NCBI GenBank assembly: GCA_019242465.1
Contig: JAFAVL010000664.1
Span: 1 to 9,286 of the forward strand
Reading direction: 5' to 3'
Origin: Chroococcidiopsidaceae cyanobacterium CP_BM_RX_35
Lineage (GTDB): Bacteria > Cyanobacteriota > Cyanobacteriia > Cyanobacteriales > Chroococcidiopsidaceae
Length of the DNA stretch: 9,286 bases
Below the pieces are notes generated by a model. That model was not told where the DNA came from and ran no database searches. It saw only the letters and a program-made list of their open reading frames with translations. A program made the translations under genes and the position numbers. Positions 8,592-9,286 of the stretch are shown piece after piece; position 1 is the stretch's first letter; each line of letters opens with the position of its first letter.

Positions 8592-8867
8592 TCACGGACG
8601 ACGGAGCCCCGCCCCAAAGTCCTCCCCAACGTCCTCCTCCATTTCTTTGAGAGACTGCCAGCCAGCTTGCCACTGAGATGGTTCTTTCAAGAGTTTGGCA
8701 TTCAGCCAGAAACGGACATGAGAATCGCAAGCGGCGACCATTTCTGCAAACACCCACTGACCTTGGTTTTTCCGGTTAACTACCTGGAAGTGCCGCCAGC
8801 CGTCTACTTTTTGCTGAGCTGTCCATTTGGAGCCGACAAGGTAGGGGAATTTTTGCTTTCTTTGCAT
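8592..8867 (-). CDS. TIGR02450-type small Trp-rich protein
   Basis: The 91-residue product matches the cyanobacterial/marine-bacterial Trp-rich family TIGR02450: GSKWTAQQKVDGWRHFQVVN (12-31), a central QWVFAEMVAACDSHVRFWLNAKLLKEPSQWQAGWQSLK in pieces (37-74), with Trp at 15, 24, 38, 54, 66 and 70. The function of the family is unknown. I chose the ATG at 8867 because homology begins right after it; the open frame extends 27 codons further upstream, but that stretch runs through a hairpin-with-T-tract and does not look like protein of this family. No Shine-Dalgarno is visible before the ATG, so translation initiation is unusual or leaderless-like. No promoter of its own is obvious, and the gene may depend on read-through past the hairpin from the proB side. 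The C-terminal tail (76-91) is acidic then Gly/Arg-rich and lies outside the conserved part. Confidence 0.82.
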   Translation of the reverse strand: MQRKQKFPYLVGSKWTAQQKVDGWRHFQVVNRKNQGQWVFAEMVAACDSHVRFWLNAKLLKEPSQWQAGWQSLKEMEEDVGEDFGAGLRRP

Positions 8868-8893
8868 GGTTAAAAGTGGTGAGTTTTGAGAGG

Positions 8894-8920
8894 AAAATAA
8901 AGCCCTGTAAATTACAGGGC
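8894..8920 (-). terminator. Terminator-like hairpin upstream of the Trp-rich gene
   Basis: On the minus strand GCCCTGTAA and TTACAGGGC (8902-8920) are perfect 9-base complements around one base, forming a hairpin with a slightly opened loop, and are followed by TTTATTTT (8894-8901). It lies 155 nt after the proB stop and 26 nt before the Trp-rich ATG, so it may end the proB transcript or act as an attenuator for the next gene. Confidence 0.65.
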
Positions 8921-9023
8921 AAGTACACTCAAAAGGTCCCCACAACACTTATCTATAGGAACTCTATCCAAAAGATATATCTTAACTGAGACGAAAAGAG
9001 TGTTCTAAGTCACGATCTAAGTT

Positions 9024-9042
9024 GTCCTTTATACTGAAGGAC
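9024..9042. repeat. Inverted repeat GTCCTT / AAGGAC downstream of proB
   Basis: Perfect 6-bp arms flank a 7-nt loop, about 32 nt after the proB stop. There is no T-tract on the minus strand, so it is at best a weak 3' structure. Confidence 0.3.
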
Positions 9043-9074
9043 TGATTGCGCAACTATTTATCAGCTTAAGCCAC

Positions 9075-9286
9075 TTAGCTAAGGACAAGATTATCTCGGT
9101 GGATGACAGTTTCGGCACCAGCGTAGCCTAGAATGGCTGAAATCTCATGAGATTGACGTCCTCGAATCTGCTGTAGTTCTTCACTGCCGTAGTTTACGAG
9201 TCCCCTAGCAATTTCGGTACCGCTACGACTGCACAACTGCACGGCCTCTTGAGAATAGAACTCACCCTCTACTGCTACAATCCCAG
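9075..9286 (-). CDS. proB: Glutamate 5-kinase, C-terminal PUA domain (partial)
   Basis: The frame enters from the right edge and ends at TAA 9075-9077; the N-terminal kinase part is outside the window. The visible 70 residues begin [18 protein letters not shown], continue [19 protein letters not shown] and [14 protein letters not shown], and end [15 protein letters not shown]. This is the conserved PUA-domain ending of ProB, including the [18 protein letters not shown] stretch and the HRDN(L/M)VL tail. ProB phosphorylates glutamate to gamma-glutamyl phosphate, the first step of proline synthesis, and is feedback-inhibited by proline in studied bacteria. It is transcribed in the same direction as the Trp-rich gene and chlLN, but a terminator-like hairpin separates it from them. 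No proA is visible. Confidence 0.93.
   Translation of the reverse strand, partial: GIVAVEGEFYSQEAVQLCSRSGTEIARGLVNYGSEELQQIRGRQSHEISAILGYAGAETVIHRDNLVLS

Noticed and set aside
8509..8757. 82-codon minus-strand frame overlapping the Trp-rich gene
   Set aside because: It is an alternative frame of the TIGR02450-type gene and has no family features of its own.
8972..8983. Perfect palindrome AAGATATATCTT
   Set aside because: It is AT-rich and short, expected by chance in an intergenic region, with no T-tract or clear promoter geometry.

Overview
The window looks cyanobacterial. It encodes both subunits ChlN and ChlL of the light-independent protochlorophyllide reductase, a ferrochelatase with a C-terminal chlorophyll a/b-binding-like (CAB) segment, a small Trp-rich TIGR02450-type protein and a cyanobacterial-type DUF29 protein. 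It also carries three copies of the HIP1 octamer GCGATCGC (886, 1358, 6801), which is typical of cyanobacterial genomes. I cannot assign a genus. This is mostly ordinary chromosome; I see no phage, transposase, CRISPR array, tRNA or rRNA.

Left part (1-2290): hemH (minus) ends next to a possible gene tail on the plus strand. Across an 83-bp intergenic region it is divergent from a small SAM-dependent methyltransferase (plus). That gene is convergent with a pterin-4a-carbinolamine dehydratase gene (minus).

Middle (2291-5687): a three-helix DUF421/YetF-type membrane protein (minus) is divergent from a 578-residue purple-acid-phosphatase-like metallophosphoesterase (plus). The spacer between them contains a nested inverted repeat. 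The phosphoesterase gene carries a 42-bp palindromic element inside its 3' coding end. It overlaps tail-to-tail by 12 bp with a DUF29 gene (minus). Beyond that lie a probable gene remnant, a second CCGGAG-core palindrome and a strong Rho-independent terminator for the chl operon.

Right part (5688-9286), all minus strand: proB (3' end only), a terminator-like hairpin, the Trp-rich small protein, a 622-bp intergenic region, then chlL-chlN. The intergenic region contains an A/T-tract-rich segment just upstream of a perfect TATAAT -10 box, and a leader of about 190 nt before chlL. ChlL is the ATP-dependent reductase and ChlN half of the catalytic ChlN-ChlB component; chlB is not in this window. 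HemH (heme branch) and ChlLN (chlorophyll branch) both act on tetrapyrroles but are about 4.5 kb apart, with unrelated genes between them.

The most interesting signals are non-coding or small-scale: the in-frame palindrome in the phosphoesterase gene, the nested inverted repeat at 3156-3197, the architecture upstream of chlL, and the degenerate first metal motif of the phosphoesterase. I found no convincing new multi-gene system.
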